From: Eubacterium sp. | GTDB lineage: Bacteria > Bacillota_A > Clostridia > Lachnospirales > Lachnospiraceae | Length of the DNA: 47,323 nt | Reading direction: 5' to 3' | Assembly: GCA_024687845.1 (NCBI GenBank) | Contig: JAILEL010000058.1 | Span: 1 to 47,323 of the forward strand | Part shown: positions 36,176 to 43,510 of the stretch, piece after piece | How the letters are laid out: each line of letters starts with the position of its first letter | Position numbering within the stretch: the stretch's first letter is position 1 | Position numbers and translations under genes: made by a program | Notes under the pieces: generated by a model | Databases searched by the model: none | Seen by the model: the letters and a program-made list of their open reading frames with translations, nothing else | What the model was told of the DNA's origin: nothing

Positions 36176-36979
36176 ATGGGTGCAGTTTTCACACTCTTTT
36201 TAATGCCAATAATTATTATCGTTATAGGGTATGAGCTTGTTGTGCCATTTGTTCCTTATATCCTTATGATTTCAAGTGTTGTTTTTATTATTGTTGGTCT
36301 TATATGTGGTAGAATATTTAATAAGTATGGCATCTATGAAAAAGGCGATAACAGCGAGAAACGTGGCGTTCGTATATTTACAGATATTCTGAGGTGGCTG
36401 GTCCGTTTAGATGTTTATGGAAATATTATTCTGCTGGCCGCATCTGTTTGTCTTGCTATTTTCTTTTTTGCAAACGGAATGATTCCTATTATGTTTCAAA
36501 AAGAAAAAACTACTGCAGATAGAATAAAAAATGGACAGATTACCTTTGAAACACATCAGGAAGTTGCTGATGCTGTATTAGAAAATGCTATGGATGGGAA
36601 TATTGATGAGTTATCAGATTATTATTCTGATTATGCACATGCTCATTCTAATTTAAATGAAAAATTGAAAAACTTTTGCGATAATATTCCTGACAGGATT
36701 ACGATTATCAAAAGAAATAATTCATCCAGTTCAGACAGTGATCACGATTATGAGAATGGTACATCATCTTATTTTAAAGAGGTCACAGGCTACGTTGATT
36801 TTACTGATGAGAATGGAAATCTATTCAGACTGGTTATATGTCAGGTATGTGAAGATGATAAGCACCCTGACAAGGTGGGGATACATTCTATTGAATTATT
36901 TATGGGAGATTCAACTGAGAACAGTGGTTCAAAAGTTTTGGATTCGGACGATAAACCAGGTGTATATATTTTTGATTGA
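36176..36979 (+). CDS. Membrane protein with outer domain, first of three paralogues
   Basis: 267 aa, not recognised. Two N-terminal helices (about 7-45) precede a cytoplasmic loop NKYGIYEKGDNSEKRGVRIF, then a third helix (about 78-103) and an extracytoplasmic domain of about 155 residues ending GVYIFD. The next two genes encode proteins with the same loop and helix pattern. The outer domain contains YYSDYAHAH, LKNFCDNIP and VGIHSIELF, all of which have counterparts in the second paralogue. It begins about 40 bases after the folate fusion and may be part of the same transcript; a functional link is not apparent. Confidence 0.78.
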   Translation: MGAVFTLFLMPIIIIVIGYELVVPFVPYILMISSVVFIIVGLICGRIFNKYGIYEKGDNSEKRGVRIFTDILRWLVRLDVYGNIILLAASVCLAIFFFANGMIPIMFQKEKTTADRIKNGQITFETHQEVADAVLENAMDGNIDELSDYYSDYAHAHSNLNEKLKNFCDNIPDRITIIKRNNSSSSDSDHDYENGTSSYFKEVTGYVDFTDENGNLFRLVICQVCEDDKHPDKVGIHSIELFMGDSTENSGSKVLDSDDKPGVYIFD

Positions 36980-36996
36980 TCATTGGAGTATGCTTT

Positions 36997-37725
36997 ATGA
37001 AGATAGTTATCGTAATCGGCTTAATTGTATCTTGCCTCTTCTGGTTTGCAGTTGGAATGGTTGCCAGATATTTTTATATAAAAAAGGGTGTATATGAAAA
37101 AGGCGAGCAAAGTGAGAAGGGTGTTGTCAGATTCTTTGCAGATTTTGTTAAATGGATCATTTATATAGTTATATATGGAAATGTTGTTCTTACCATGCTG
37201 ATTATAATGCTGTCATTTATGATAAAGTTCAGTGGCAGTAATATATTTGGTGATAAGGTTGTATGGAATCTAAAAAATGGAAACGGAAGCTTCAGTTATC
37301 TGGAAAGAGATGTGATTAGAAAAATTGAAAAATATGCAGAAGATAATAAAACCGTTAAAATAAAGTCGTATTTTTCTGATTACGCCCAGTCAGAAGGAAT
37401 TTCAAAGGATGATCTGAAAAGGTTTTGTGATAAGATTCCATCCGAGGCAAAACTTGGGAAGAGAACATCCGGAGGAACTCGGAAAAAGGATGCTGAGGCT
37501 TATGGGAGCGGTACTAATCTATATGTTTATGAAGCTCAGGCCAATATTGATTACGAAAAAAGTTCTGAATGTTATATAGATATAGTCTGGATAAAGGAAG
37601 ATACTGATAATCCGAAAAAACAGGGTATTCATTCTATTCAATATATAAGCAAGAGTGCGTATGATAATGGAAACTATGAGATTCATTATGAAAATGATGC
37701 TCCGGGAGTATATATTTATGAATAA
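36997..37725 (+). CDS. Membrane protein with outer domain, second paralogue
   Basis: 242 aa. Helices at about 2-22 and 50-75 flank the loop KGVYEKGEQSEKGVVRFF, and the C-terminal outer domain contains YFSDYAQSEG, LKRFCDKIP, QGIHSIQYI and ends PGVYIYE, matching the first paralogue at about the same spacing. It lacks the first helix of its neighbour. The ATG at 36997 has TTGGAG eight bases before; the in-frame TTG at 36976 overlaps the stop of the preceding gene. Function unknown. Confidence 0.78.
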   Translation: MKIVIVIGLIVSCLFWFAVGMVARYFYIKKGVYEKGEQSEKGVVRFFADFVKWIIYIVIYGNVVLTMLIIMLSFMIKFSGSNIFGDKVVWNLKNGNGSFSYLERDVIRKIEKYAEDNKTVKIKSYFSDYAQSEGISKDDLKRFCDKIPSEAKLGKRTSGGTRKKDAEAYGSGTNLYVYEAQANIDYEKSSECYIDIVWIKEDTDNPKKQGIHSIQYISKSAYDNGNYEIHYENDAPGVYIYE

Positions 37726-37740
37726 TGGAGAGTGTAGCTG

Positions 37741-38076
37741 ATGGGAATATTATTTCTTCTTTTTATAATATGGCCAGTAGTTTCAATCCTGGGAATGACC
37801 GCCATAATAACTCCATATATTCCATATATTCTGATGCTCTCAGCTATATTCTGGTTCACTATCGGTATTGTTTTCAGACATATATTTGTCAAACACGAAC
37901 TATATGAAGCTGGAGAACAAAGCGGCAAAGTCTGGTTCAGATATTTTACCGTTTTATTAAAATGGCTGGTAAGAATTGATATAATCGGAAATGTAATTCT
38001 TTTTATAGTATCTCTTATTATGTCAATAAAGCTGGCTGTATCGGGAAACACGCCATTTCTTCCGTGGGGGAGTTAA
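37741..38076 (+). CDS. Truncated third paralogue of the tandem membrane proteins
   Basis: 111 aa. It repeats the membrane part of the first paralogue (YIPYILMLSAIFWFTIG, the loop HELYEAGEQSGKVWFR, and LLKWLVRIDIIGNVIL) but stops after the third helix with NTPFLPWGS, so the outer domain is absent. A GGAG site lies ten bases before the ATG. It could be a shortened functional subunit or a decaying copy. The infC promoter begins ten bases after its stop. Confidence 0.72.
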   Translation: MGILFLLFIIWPVVSILGMTAIITPYIPYILMLSAIFWFTIGIVFRHIFVKHELYEAGEQSGKVWFRYFTVLLKWLVRIDIIGNVILFIVSLIMSIKLAVSGNTPFLPWGS

Positions 38077-38084
38077 AAAAGTGC

Positions 38085-38114
38085 TTGACAAGTGGAACTA
38101 TTTTGTTTTATTAT
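38085..38114 (+). promoter_or_regulatory. Sigma-A promoter of infC-rpmI-rplT
   Basis: TTGACA (38085-38090), 18-base spacer, TATTAT (38109-38114). It drives a leader of about 230 bases. Confidence 0.75.
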
Positions 38115-38121
38115 ATTTAAG

Positions 38122-38340
38122 CGTGTGAAAAAACGAAGCAGAGCATCCACTCTCACCTGGGACAGCATATGGCGGTCGGGTCGAATATTAGTTAGTAAGA
38201 TATTATATCATTTAATGGATATAGTCTGGTTTAATTCTGATTGATTATCAGTATTGTGTAGTCAGATAATCCTGTTTTGATGTTATGTATCAGTTAGACT
38301 GATTTTGTGGATATCGCTTCGGCGATATTTTTTGTTTTAT
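38122..38340 (+). promoter_or_regulatory. Structured leader with UUCG-loop attenuator before infC
   Basis: A long untranslated leader with several hairpins: GATTATC (38243-38249) with GATAATC (38265-38271), ATCAGT (38289-38294) with ACTGAT (38298-38303), and last ATATCGC (38311-38317), loop TTCG, GCGATAT (38322-38328) followed by a T-run. The last is a textbook intrinsic terminator placed directly before the infC ribosome site. The operon is controlled by L20 binding to such a leader in Bacillus, so an attenuation switch of that kind is likely here. I cannot show a match to the known L20 leader consensus. Confidence 0.72.
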
Positions 38341-38353
38341 GGAGGGCAAGGCA

Positions 38354-38863
38354 ATAGACTATTTAATCAATGAACAGATTCGAGACAAGGAAGTTAGAGT
38401 TATCGGAGCTGAGGGCAATCAGCTGGGAGTAATGAGCATTCAGGATGCCAGAGCTGCCGCAGAAGAGGCAGGGATGGATCTGGTTAGAGTATCTCCTAAT
38501 GCTAAACCGCCTGTATGTAAGATAATTGATTATGGTAAGTTCCGTTATGAGATTGCTCGTAAGGAAAAGGAAGCCAAGAAGAAACAGAAGATTGTTGAGA
38601 TAAAAGAAGTGCGTCTTTCTCCAAATATCGAAGAAAACGACCTTAATACAAAGATTAATCAGGCAAGAAAATTCCTTGCTAAGGGAAATCGTGTAAAGGT
38701 TACACTTAGATTCCGTGGAAGAGAGCTTGCATATGTAAATCAGAATAAACCGCTTTTGGATGATTTTGCAGAGCAATTATCTGATATATCTGTGATTGAT
38801 AAGCCTGCTAAATTTGAAGGAAGAAGCATGACCATGTTTCTTGCTGCTAAAGCGAATAAATAA
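38354..38863 (+). CDS. infC: Translation initiation factor IF-3, probable AUA start
   Basis: 169 aa. The N-domain contains INEQIRDKEVRVIG and RVSPNAKPPVCKIIDYGK, the linker is Lys-rich, and the C-domain has EVRLSPNIEENDLNTK, KVTLRFRGRE and EGRSMTMFLA. GGAGGG (38341-38346) is followed after seven bases by ATA, then DYLINEQIRD, so the gene most likely begins with AUA at 38354. The ATG at 38339 includes part of the ribosome site itself and would give five residues (EGKA) not typical of IF-3. Many infC genes start with AUU, and IF-3 itself rejects such codons, which gives autoregulation. First gene of the ribosomal operon. Confidence 0.9.
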   Translation: MDYLINEQIRDKEVRVIGAEGNQLGVMSIQDARAAAEEAGMDLVRVSPNAKPPVCKIIDYGKFRYEIARKEKEAKKKQKIVEIKEVRLSPNIEENDLNTKINQARKFLAKGNRVKVTLRFRGRELAYVNQNKPLLDDFAEQLSDISVIDKPAKFEGRSMTMFLAAKANK

Positions 38864-38924
38864 ATATAATAAAATGTTCTAAGCTGATGTGTCAGTTTAG
38901 CCAGATAATAAGGAGGAAAAAACA

Positions 38925-39122
38925 ATGCCAAAGTTAAAGACAAAGAGAGCTGCAGCAAAAAGGTTCAAGGTTACAGGAACTGGAAAGCTTAAGAGAAATA
39001 AGGCTTACAAGAGTCATATCCTTACAAAGAAGACAACTAAGAGAAAGAGAAATCTCAGAAAAGCAGCTATGACAGATAAGACAAATGAGAAGAATATGAA
39101 GAAGATTCTTCCATATCTGTAA
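38925..39122 (+). CDS. rpmI: 50S ribosomal protein L35
   Basis: 65 aa, normal length. Starts [20 protein letters not shown] and is very basic, with the family end [16 protein letters not shown] lies directly upstream with a typical spacing. Second gene of the infC operon; 61 bases after infC. Confidence 0.97.
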   Translation: MPKLKTKRAAAKRFKVTGTGKLKRNKAYKSHILTKKTTKRKRNLRKAAMTDKTNEKNMKKILPYL

Positions 39123-39213
39123 ATTGTGCATAAGATAATAAATTGTGATTAGTAATGTCGTCCTGTATTGAATAAAATATTATTTACAGGAACTTTGAAT
39201 GGAGGATAATAAA

Positions 39214-39570
39214 ATGGCAAGAATTAAAGGTGGCTTAAATGCCAAGAAAAGACATAATAAAACACTTAAGGCAGCTAAAGGATATCGTGGTTCTAGAAGT
39301 AAGCAGTATAGAGTAGCTAAGCAGTCAGTAATGAGAGCAGATGCTAATGCATTTGCAGGACGTAAGGATCGTAAGAGAGATTTCCGTAAGCTTTGGATTG
39401 CTCGTATTAATGCAGCAGCACGTCAGAATGACATCTCTTATAGCCAGCTTATGCATGGGCTTAAGGTTGCAGGCGTAGACATGAATCGTAAGATGCTTTC
39501 TGAGATAGCTATCAGTGATCCAGAAGGATTCTCAAAGCTTGTAGAAGTAGCTAAGGCATCTCTTGCATAA
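39214..39570 (+). CDS. rplT: 50S ribosomal protein L20
   Basis: 118 aa. Begins [16 protein letters not shown] and includes [20 protein letters not shown] and [14 protein letters not shown], the family core. L20 is both an early assembly protein and the likely repressor of this operon through the leader. I use the ATG at 39214, with GGAGG eight bases before it. An in-frame ATG at 39199 overlaps that site and adds only EDNK. Ends the operon at a terminator 30 bases on. Confidence 0.97.
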   Translation: MARIKGGLNAKKRHNKTLKAAKGYRGSRSKQYRVAKQSVMRADANAFAGRKDRKRDFRKLWIARINAAARQNDISYSQLMHGLKVAGVDMNRKMLSEIAISDPEGFSKLVEVAKASLA

Positions 39571-39600
39571 ATATATTGAACATACGATTATTCGTAATGA

Positions 39601-39625
39601 AAAAGGTCCTTTGGGACCTTTTTTG
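39601..39625 (+). terminator. Terminator of infC-rpmI-rplT
   Basis: AAAAGGTCC (39601-39609), loop TTTG, GGACCTTTT, then more T. A compact and perfect hairpin. Confidence 0.9.
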
Positions 39626-39741
39626 TTATAAAAAGAAAAAAATGAAACCTTTTTAAGATTTGCTGGGTTTTATATATAGAAAGGCAAAAAAGTTTTTCTG
39701 ATAATGAAACAAATAAAATACATTTTGAAAAGGAGAAGGGC

Positions 39742-40137
39742 ATGAAAAAACGAATAGCATTATTATCAATTATTTTATTAGGTATGACAATACTATTAGC
39801 TTGCAGGAAGGTAGAAGATAAGGCTGAAACTAAAGTAGAGGTTAATGCAGTTTCTGTTGGAGGATGGGATACATCTGAAAATGCAGAAATAACAAATGAA
39901 CTGAAAGATATATTTGAAAAATCTACAGAGACTATAACTGGTGTGAAATATACTCCAGTAGCATATCTTGGTTCACAAATAGTTGCAGGGAAGAATTATG
40001 CATTTCTATGCAGATCAGAACCTAGTGTGGAAGAATTAAACGGTAAAACAGAATGGGAAATAGTTTATGTTTACCAGGACCTTAAAGGAGACTGCAGTGT
40101 CATAAGTTCTAAAGTGATAGATATTTATCCTGAATAG
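39742..40137 (+). CDS. Cystatin-like lipoprotein
   Basis: 131 aa. A signal peptide ends in the lipobox LLAC (C21), so it is a predicted lipoprotein outside the membrane. After a short Lys/Glu linker comes a domain with GGWDTSENAEITNELKDIF, TGVKYTPVAYLGSQIVAG and KNYAFLC. This has the layout of cystatin/stefin cysteine-protease inhibitors, including the N-terminal GG and the QxVxG loop (QIVAG). Bacterial proteins with GGW and a QxVAGxNY loop exist in gut Firmicutes and Actinobacteria. Inhibition of host or diet cysteine proteases is possible but inferred. AAGGAG precedes the ATG. A single-gene unit. Confidence 0.82.
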   Translation: MKKRIALLSIILLGMTILLACRKVEDKAETKVEVNAVSVGGWDTSENAEITNELKDIFEKSTETITGVKYTPVAYLGSQIVAGKNYAFLCRSEPSVEELNGKTEWEIVYVYQDLKGDCSVISSKVIDIYPE

Positions 40138-40165
40138 TGTGATATTTCATTTGAGTGATTTTCTG

Positions 40166-40194
40166 CCAGGGGAATAAAATACCCTGGTTTTTAT
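40166..40194 (+). terminator. Terminator after the cystatin-like gene
   Basis: CCAGGG (40166-40171) pairs with CCCTGG (40182-40187), followed by TTTTTAT. Confidence 0.78.
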
Positions 40195-40196
40195 AG

Positions 40197-40225
40197 TTGA
40201 CAAAACTACCGAATGGTAGTAATAT
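40197..40225 (+). promoter_or_regulatory. Promoter with TetR-type operator in its spacer
   Basis: TTGACA (40197-40202), 17-base spacer, TAATAT (40220-40225). The spacer is filled by a perfect palindrome ACTACCGAATGGTAGT (40205-40220). A repressor bound there would block RNA polymerase. The TetR-family gene just downstream is the obvious candidate, which implies autorepression together with the membrane protein gene. Confidence 0.8.
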
Positions 40226-40304
40226 AACGAACGAAAGGTAAAATACGTTCTGAATGGCTATATAATGATTAATCATTTTTTGTGGTGATGAAAGGCAAGA
40301 TATT

Positions 40305-40901
40305 ATGAATGATAGAAAGAATGAAATAATTAAGGCAACACTTGAGCTTGCGGCTGAGAATGGCCTTGGTACCGTTTCTATGCAGCAGATAGCGAATAAG
40401 GTAGGAATTACAAAAGCATCTCTCTATAATCATTTTCCTTCAAGGGATGATATAGTAGAGGAAATGTACGTGGTACTTAGGGAAATGTCAAAAAAGAAGG
40501 AAGCTGTGGGTGGCGTAGACTACGACAAGCTGGGACCTGAAGTTTCTCTGAAGGATATTATGATGGGTGCTGTCAGTTCATATCAAAGTATGGTAAATGA
40601 TCCGGACATGTTTCTTTTTTACAAGGTTATTATGTCTGAAAGAACTATCAATAATGTGGCAGCTGAGATAATGGCGAGAGAAACACAGACAATGATAAAT
40701 GCTACAAAAAGTCTTTTTTATGCGTTGGATGTAAAGAAGATAGCACATTTTGATGATCCTGATGCGGCGGCTTTTTCATTTGCAATGACAGTTCACGCTA
40801 TACTTGATTATGAGTCTGACCTGAAGTTCGCAGGTTTAGATAATAAGCCGGAAATGATGAGTGGTTTTATTGATGAGTTCTGTAGGATATATGGAAAATA
40901 A
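40305..40901 (+). CDS. TetR-family transcriptional regulator
   Basis: 198 aa. The N-terminal HTH (about 10-55) contains NGLGTVSMQQIANKVGITKASLYNHFPSRDDIVEEMY in family register, and the C-terminal ligand domain is all-helical and not assignable to a ligand. The ribosome site is modest (AAAGG). It is followed by a membrane protein gene 18 bases on, which it probably controls together with itself through the palindromic operator at 40205-40220. Confidence 0.92.
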   Translation: MNDRKNEIIKATLELAAENGLGTVSMQQIANKVGITKASLYNHFPSRDDIVEEMYVVLREMSKKKEAVGGVDYDKLGPEVSLKDIMMGAVSSYQSMVNDPDMFLFYKVIMSERTINNVAAEIMARETQTMINATKSLFYALDVKKIAHFDDPDAAAFSFAMTVHAILDYESDLKFAGLDNKPEMMSGFIDEFCRIYGK

Positions 40902-40919
40902 GGAAAGGGAGAAAATAAA

Positions 40920-41585
40920 ATGAACATAGAAGATAATAGAAAGAAGCTGATCAATTGGCTTGGACTTATGGGAATTATTCAGTTGATATCATATTCAGCA
41001 GCGATAATTTTTTCTCCCATGGCATTTCCAGGGTATGATTGGAAATCAATGGCAGCGAGTGACCTTTCGGCTATGGACGCACCTTCAAGAATGTTATGGG
41101 ATCAGCTGTCAGCATTTTACGCTGTTGGAAGTGTTGTATGTACTACATGTGTATCGATATACGTGTCTGATAAGAAAATATCGACGAAACTATTTAGACT
41201 TGGCGTTTACCTTTTCACAATCATGAATTGGATATCTAAAGTTGGTTACACTATGTTTCCACTAAGCGATTCAGGCAAGGATATAGCAGGTTTTCAGGAG
41301 ATAATGCATATGGTTATAACTGCAGCTGTTGTTCTTCTTTCAATCATATCGCTGATTCTTCTGATAATATCTGGATGTAAAAAGAAAGAATTGAGAGGAA
41401 TAGGATTCTGGGCGGCTGTTGCACTTGTTACTATGTTTGCAGGTGCCATCGGAAGTTTCGCTGTGCCACCAGAGTATTTCGGAATATTTGAAAGATTCAG
41501 CACATTTTCTGCAGTAGGCTTTAATGCAGTATTGGGAATATATTTATTTGATTGTTTTAAAACCATATCCAAAACATTTGATTAA
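40920..41585 (+). CDS. DUF998-like six-helix membrane protein
   Basis: 221 aa, with six hydrophobic segments. The first extracytoplasmic loop has PGYDWKSMAASDLSAMDAPSR, the pattern I associate with the DUF998 family, and the third has MFPLSDSGKDIAGFQEIMH. GGGAG precedes the ATG. The gene is in one unit with the TetR regulator, as is common for this family. The biochemical role is unknown; a permease-like function or a membrane sensor are both open. Confidence 0.8.
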   Translation: MNIEDNRKKLINWLGLMGIIQLISYSAAIIFSPMAFPGYDWKSMAASDLSAMDAPSRMLWDQLSAFYAVGSVVCTTCVSIYVSDKKISTKLFRLGVYLFTIMNWISKVGYTMFPLSDSGKDIAGFQEIMHMVITAAVVLLSIISLILLIISGCKKKELRGIGFWAAVALVTMFAGAIGSFAVPPEYFGIFERFSTFSAVGFNAVLGIYLFDCFKTISKTFD

Positions 41586-41604
41586 TGAATTTGGTGAAAA
41601 TGTG

Positions 41605-41633
41605 ACAGGGGACTCCACGATAGGAGAACCTGT
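41605..41633. repeat. Small hairpin, possible REP-like remnant
   Basis: ACAGG and CTCC (41605-41616) pair with GGAG and CCTGT (41623-41633), with a small internal loop and no T-run. The start TGTGACAGGGGAC is like the palindromic REP-type repeats common in clostridia, but one short copy cannot settle this. Confidence 0.3.
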
Positions 41634-41643
41634 ATAGGGGGTG

Positions 41644-41680
41644 AAAAAAGTCCTGGGTAATTCCAGGACTTTTTTAAAAA
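41644..41680. terminator. Bidirectional terminator
   Basis: A 13-base perfect stem, AAAAAAGTCCTGG (41644-41656) with CCAGGACTTTTTT (41663-41675), loop GTAATT, between convergent genes. Confidence 0.9.
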
Positions 41681-41698
41681 TGTATTATTAGTCTAGCG

Positions 41699-42925
41699 TT
41701 ATACGACTCCTGTAAGATGTGAAATATCTGCATATACAGGAACACCGTTTTTATATTCTATATCAACCTCACCACACAGTAGTGGACGAACATAATCAAG
41801 CATTTCGGAAGTGACATCATTTCCTGAAGAATTAATCCATTCTTTTGGAACCTGCTTTACCTGATTAGCAATTCCGTCTAGATCTGCTGGCTCAATTTTA
41901 TATTTATATGGTTCATTGGAGGTACGAACTATTGTAGTCATATATCCTGTTTTTCCTTCTATAGCATACTCAACGGCTTTTTCGCCTAACAGTTCAGACT
42001 CTTCGAGGTCTTCAGCTGATGCCATATGAGCGGCACATCTTTGAAGAATATTGATTTCAACAGAACGGCATTTAACTCCCAAGTCTTCTTTTACAAGATT
42101 TTCCAGAATCTTTCCCACTCCAGATAGTTGTGCATGGCCAAATTTATCGCATGCTGCCTTTGTAGCTGAAAGGTAATTTCCATCTGCATCCTGTAAGCCT
42201 TCTGAGATTGCAACAACTACATTATTGGTTGATTGCAATACTTCCTTTATATCTCTGATAAAATCATCAGTACTGAAAGGTACTTCAGGAAGATAAATAA
42301 GCTGCGGTATATCACTATATTCATTTCTGGCAAGTGCAGCAGAAGCAGTAAGCCAACCGGCATTTCTTCCCATGATTTCTACAAGTGTTACAGTTGGAGC
42401 TTTATATACTGATGTATCATGTGCAAACTCCAGCATAGATGCAACTATAAACTTTGCAGCTGATCCATAACCAGGTGTATGATCGGTAGAAACCAGATCA
42501 TTATCAATTGTTTTAGGAACTCCTGCAAAACGAATATCACTACCTATACTGCTGCCATATTCGGCAAGTTTAGAAATGGTATCCATAGAATCATTTCCAC
42601 CTATATAGAAAAATGCAGTGACTTCATATTTATTCAGTATCTTAAATATCTTTTCGTATATTGAAGAGTCTTCATTGATATCTGGCATCTTATATCTACA
42701 TGACCCTAGGTAACTGGATGGAGTAGAGTAGATGCGATGCAGTTCTTCATCACTTAGATTTTCTAACTGAATAAATTCTTCTTTTAAAACTCCGCTTATT
42801 CCATAAAGCGAACCAAATACTTTATCATAGCCTCCACTGGATAATGCTCCTTTTATAACCCCAACCAGCGATGCATTTATTGCTGTTGTAGGTCCCCCTG
42901 ATTGAGCAACTATGATGTTTTTCAT
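41699..42925 (-). CDS. pfp: Pyrophosphate-dependent 6-phosphofructokinase
   Basis: 408 aa glycolytic enzyme, in one chain. The phosphoryl-donor motif is GGNDSMDT (109-116) and the substrate loop PKTIDNDL (137-144). The Asp after the first glycines and the Lys in PKTIDND are the residues that mark PPi rather than ATP as phosphoryl donor. The reading MGRNAGWLTA is also typical. Reversible, PPi-saving glycolysis is common in Lachnospiraceae. AAGGAG precedes the ATG and a good promoter lies upstream. The length is that of the short bacterial PPi-PFK group. Donor specificity is inferred from the motifs. Confidence 0.92.
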   Translation of the reverse strand: MKNIIVAQSGGPTTAINASLVGVIKGALSSGGYDKVFGSLYGISGVLKEEFIQLENLSDEELHRIYSTPSSYLGSCRYKMPDINEDSSIYEKIFKILNKYEVTAFFYIGGNDSMDTISKLAEYGSSIGSDIRFAGVPKTIDNDLVSTDHTPGYGSAAKFIVASMLEFAHDTSVYKAPTVTLVEIMGRNAGWLTASAALARNEYSDIPQLIYLPEVPFSTDDFIRDIKEVLQSTNNVVVAISEGLQDADGNYLSATKAACDKFGHAQLSGVGKILENLVKEDLGVKCRSVEINILQRCAAHMASAEDLEESELLGEKAVEYAIEGKTGYMTTIVRTSNEPYKYKIEPADLDGIANQVKQVPKEWINSSGNDVTSEMLDYVRPLLCGEVDIEYKNGVPVYADISHLTGVV

Positions 42926-42987
42926 GTGTTATCTCCTTGTTTTTTTAGTATTACATGTAAGTCATAAAATGTTACACACATCAAGAT

Positions 42988-43016
42988 ACTATACCAAATA
43001 TTATTATTTTCTTCAA
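42988..43016 (-). promoter_or_regulatory. Sigma-A promoter of pfp
   Basis: On the minus strand TTGAAG (43016-43011), 17-base spacer, TATAGT (42993-42988), about 60 bases ahead of the ATG. Confidence 0.7.
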
Positions 43017-43095
43017 GTTTTTCAGTTGAAATCGGAATACGTTTGTTCTTAGTTTTGTTAATCTGAAAAAAATGTTTTGTTTGTTTGAAAAAATA

Positions 43096-43124
43096 TTGAC
43101 ATATGTCTGATATAATGGTATTAT
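43096..43124 (+). promoter_or_regulatory. Promoter of tRNA-Leu
   Basis: TTGACA (43096-43101), 17-base spacer, TATTAT (43119-43124), about 30 bases before the mature tRNA. Confidence 0.75.
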
Positions 43125-43155
43125 ACCAATCGTGCTGTGAAACAGTACAGAATAA

Positions 43156-43239
43156 GCGGGAGTGCTGGAATTGGCAGACAGGCTAGACTAAGGATCTAGT
43201 GATGGCAACGTCGTGTGGGTTCAAGTCCCATCTCCCGCA
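43156..43239 (+). tRNA. tRNA-Leu (anticodon AAG)
   Basis: 84 bases with all arms. Acceptor stem GCGGGAG with CTCCCGC and discriminator A. The D arm holds the CTG/CAG stem with the GG pair in its loop. The anticodon stem CTAGA/TCTAG encloses the loop CTAAGGA, so the anticodon is AAG at 43190-43192. A long variable arm (GATGGCAACGTC) marks a class II tRNA, and the T arm is GTGGG TTCAAGT CCCAT. The CCA end is not encoded. A34 would normally be edited to inosine, reading CUU, CUC and CUA; CTT is the preferred Leu codon of the genes around. Confidence 0.95.
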
Positions 43240-43256
43240 CTAAGTAATTTTTTAAG

Positions 43257-43298
43257 AGAAAGCCTTGAATTTACTTGATTCATGGCTTTCTTTTTTTG
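43257..43298 (+). terminator. Terminator after tRNA-Leu
   Basis: AGAAAGCC (43257-43264) pairs with GGCTTTCT (43284-43291), followed by seven T in total and TTTG. Confidence 0.8.
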
Positions 43299-43510
43299 TA
43301 AATTTACATTTTTTTATTGAAATTATACAAATAAATATGTGTTGCTCTTTTGTTGCTATTAAACTGATAGAATGACAGTATGTGATATGTGAAATATATA
43401 CTTCTCACATAGAAAAAGGTTATTTACAAAAACTTCCCACATGTCATTCCGTGCGAATTTGAGGAATCTTATACATTTTCTTTTAAAATCATGGAGGTAA
43501 GAATAGCTAT
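43299..43510. other. AT-rich gap before the giant gene
   Basis: About 210 bases without a supported gene. I find no convincing promoter with both boxes here; the GGAGG at 43493-43497 belongs to the next gene. No sign of a tRNA-derived attachment-site repeat within the window. Confidence 0.4.

Noticed and set aside
37741..38076. Frameshifted full-length third paralogue
   Set aside because: The sequence after the stop turns directly into the infC promoter and leader; no outer-domain code remains in any frame.
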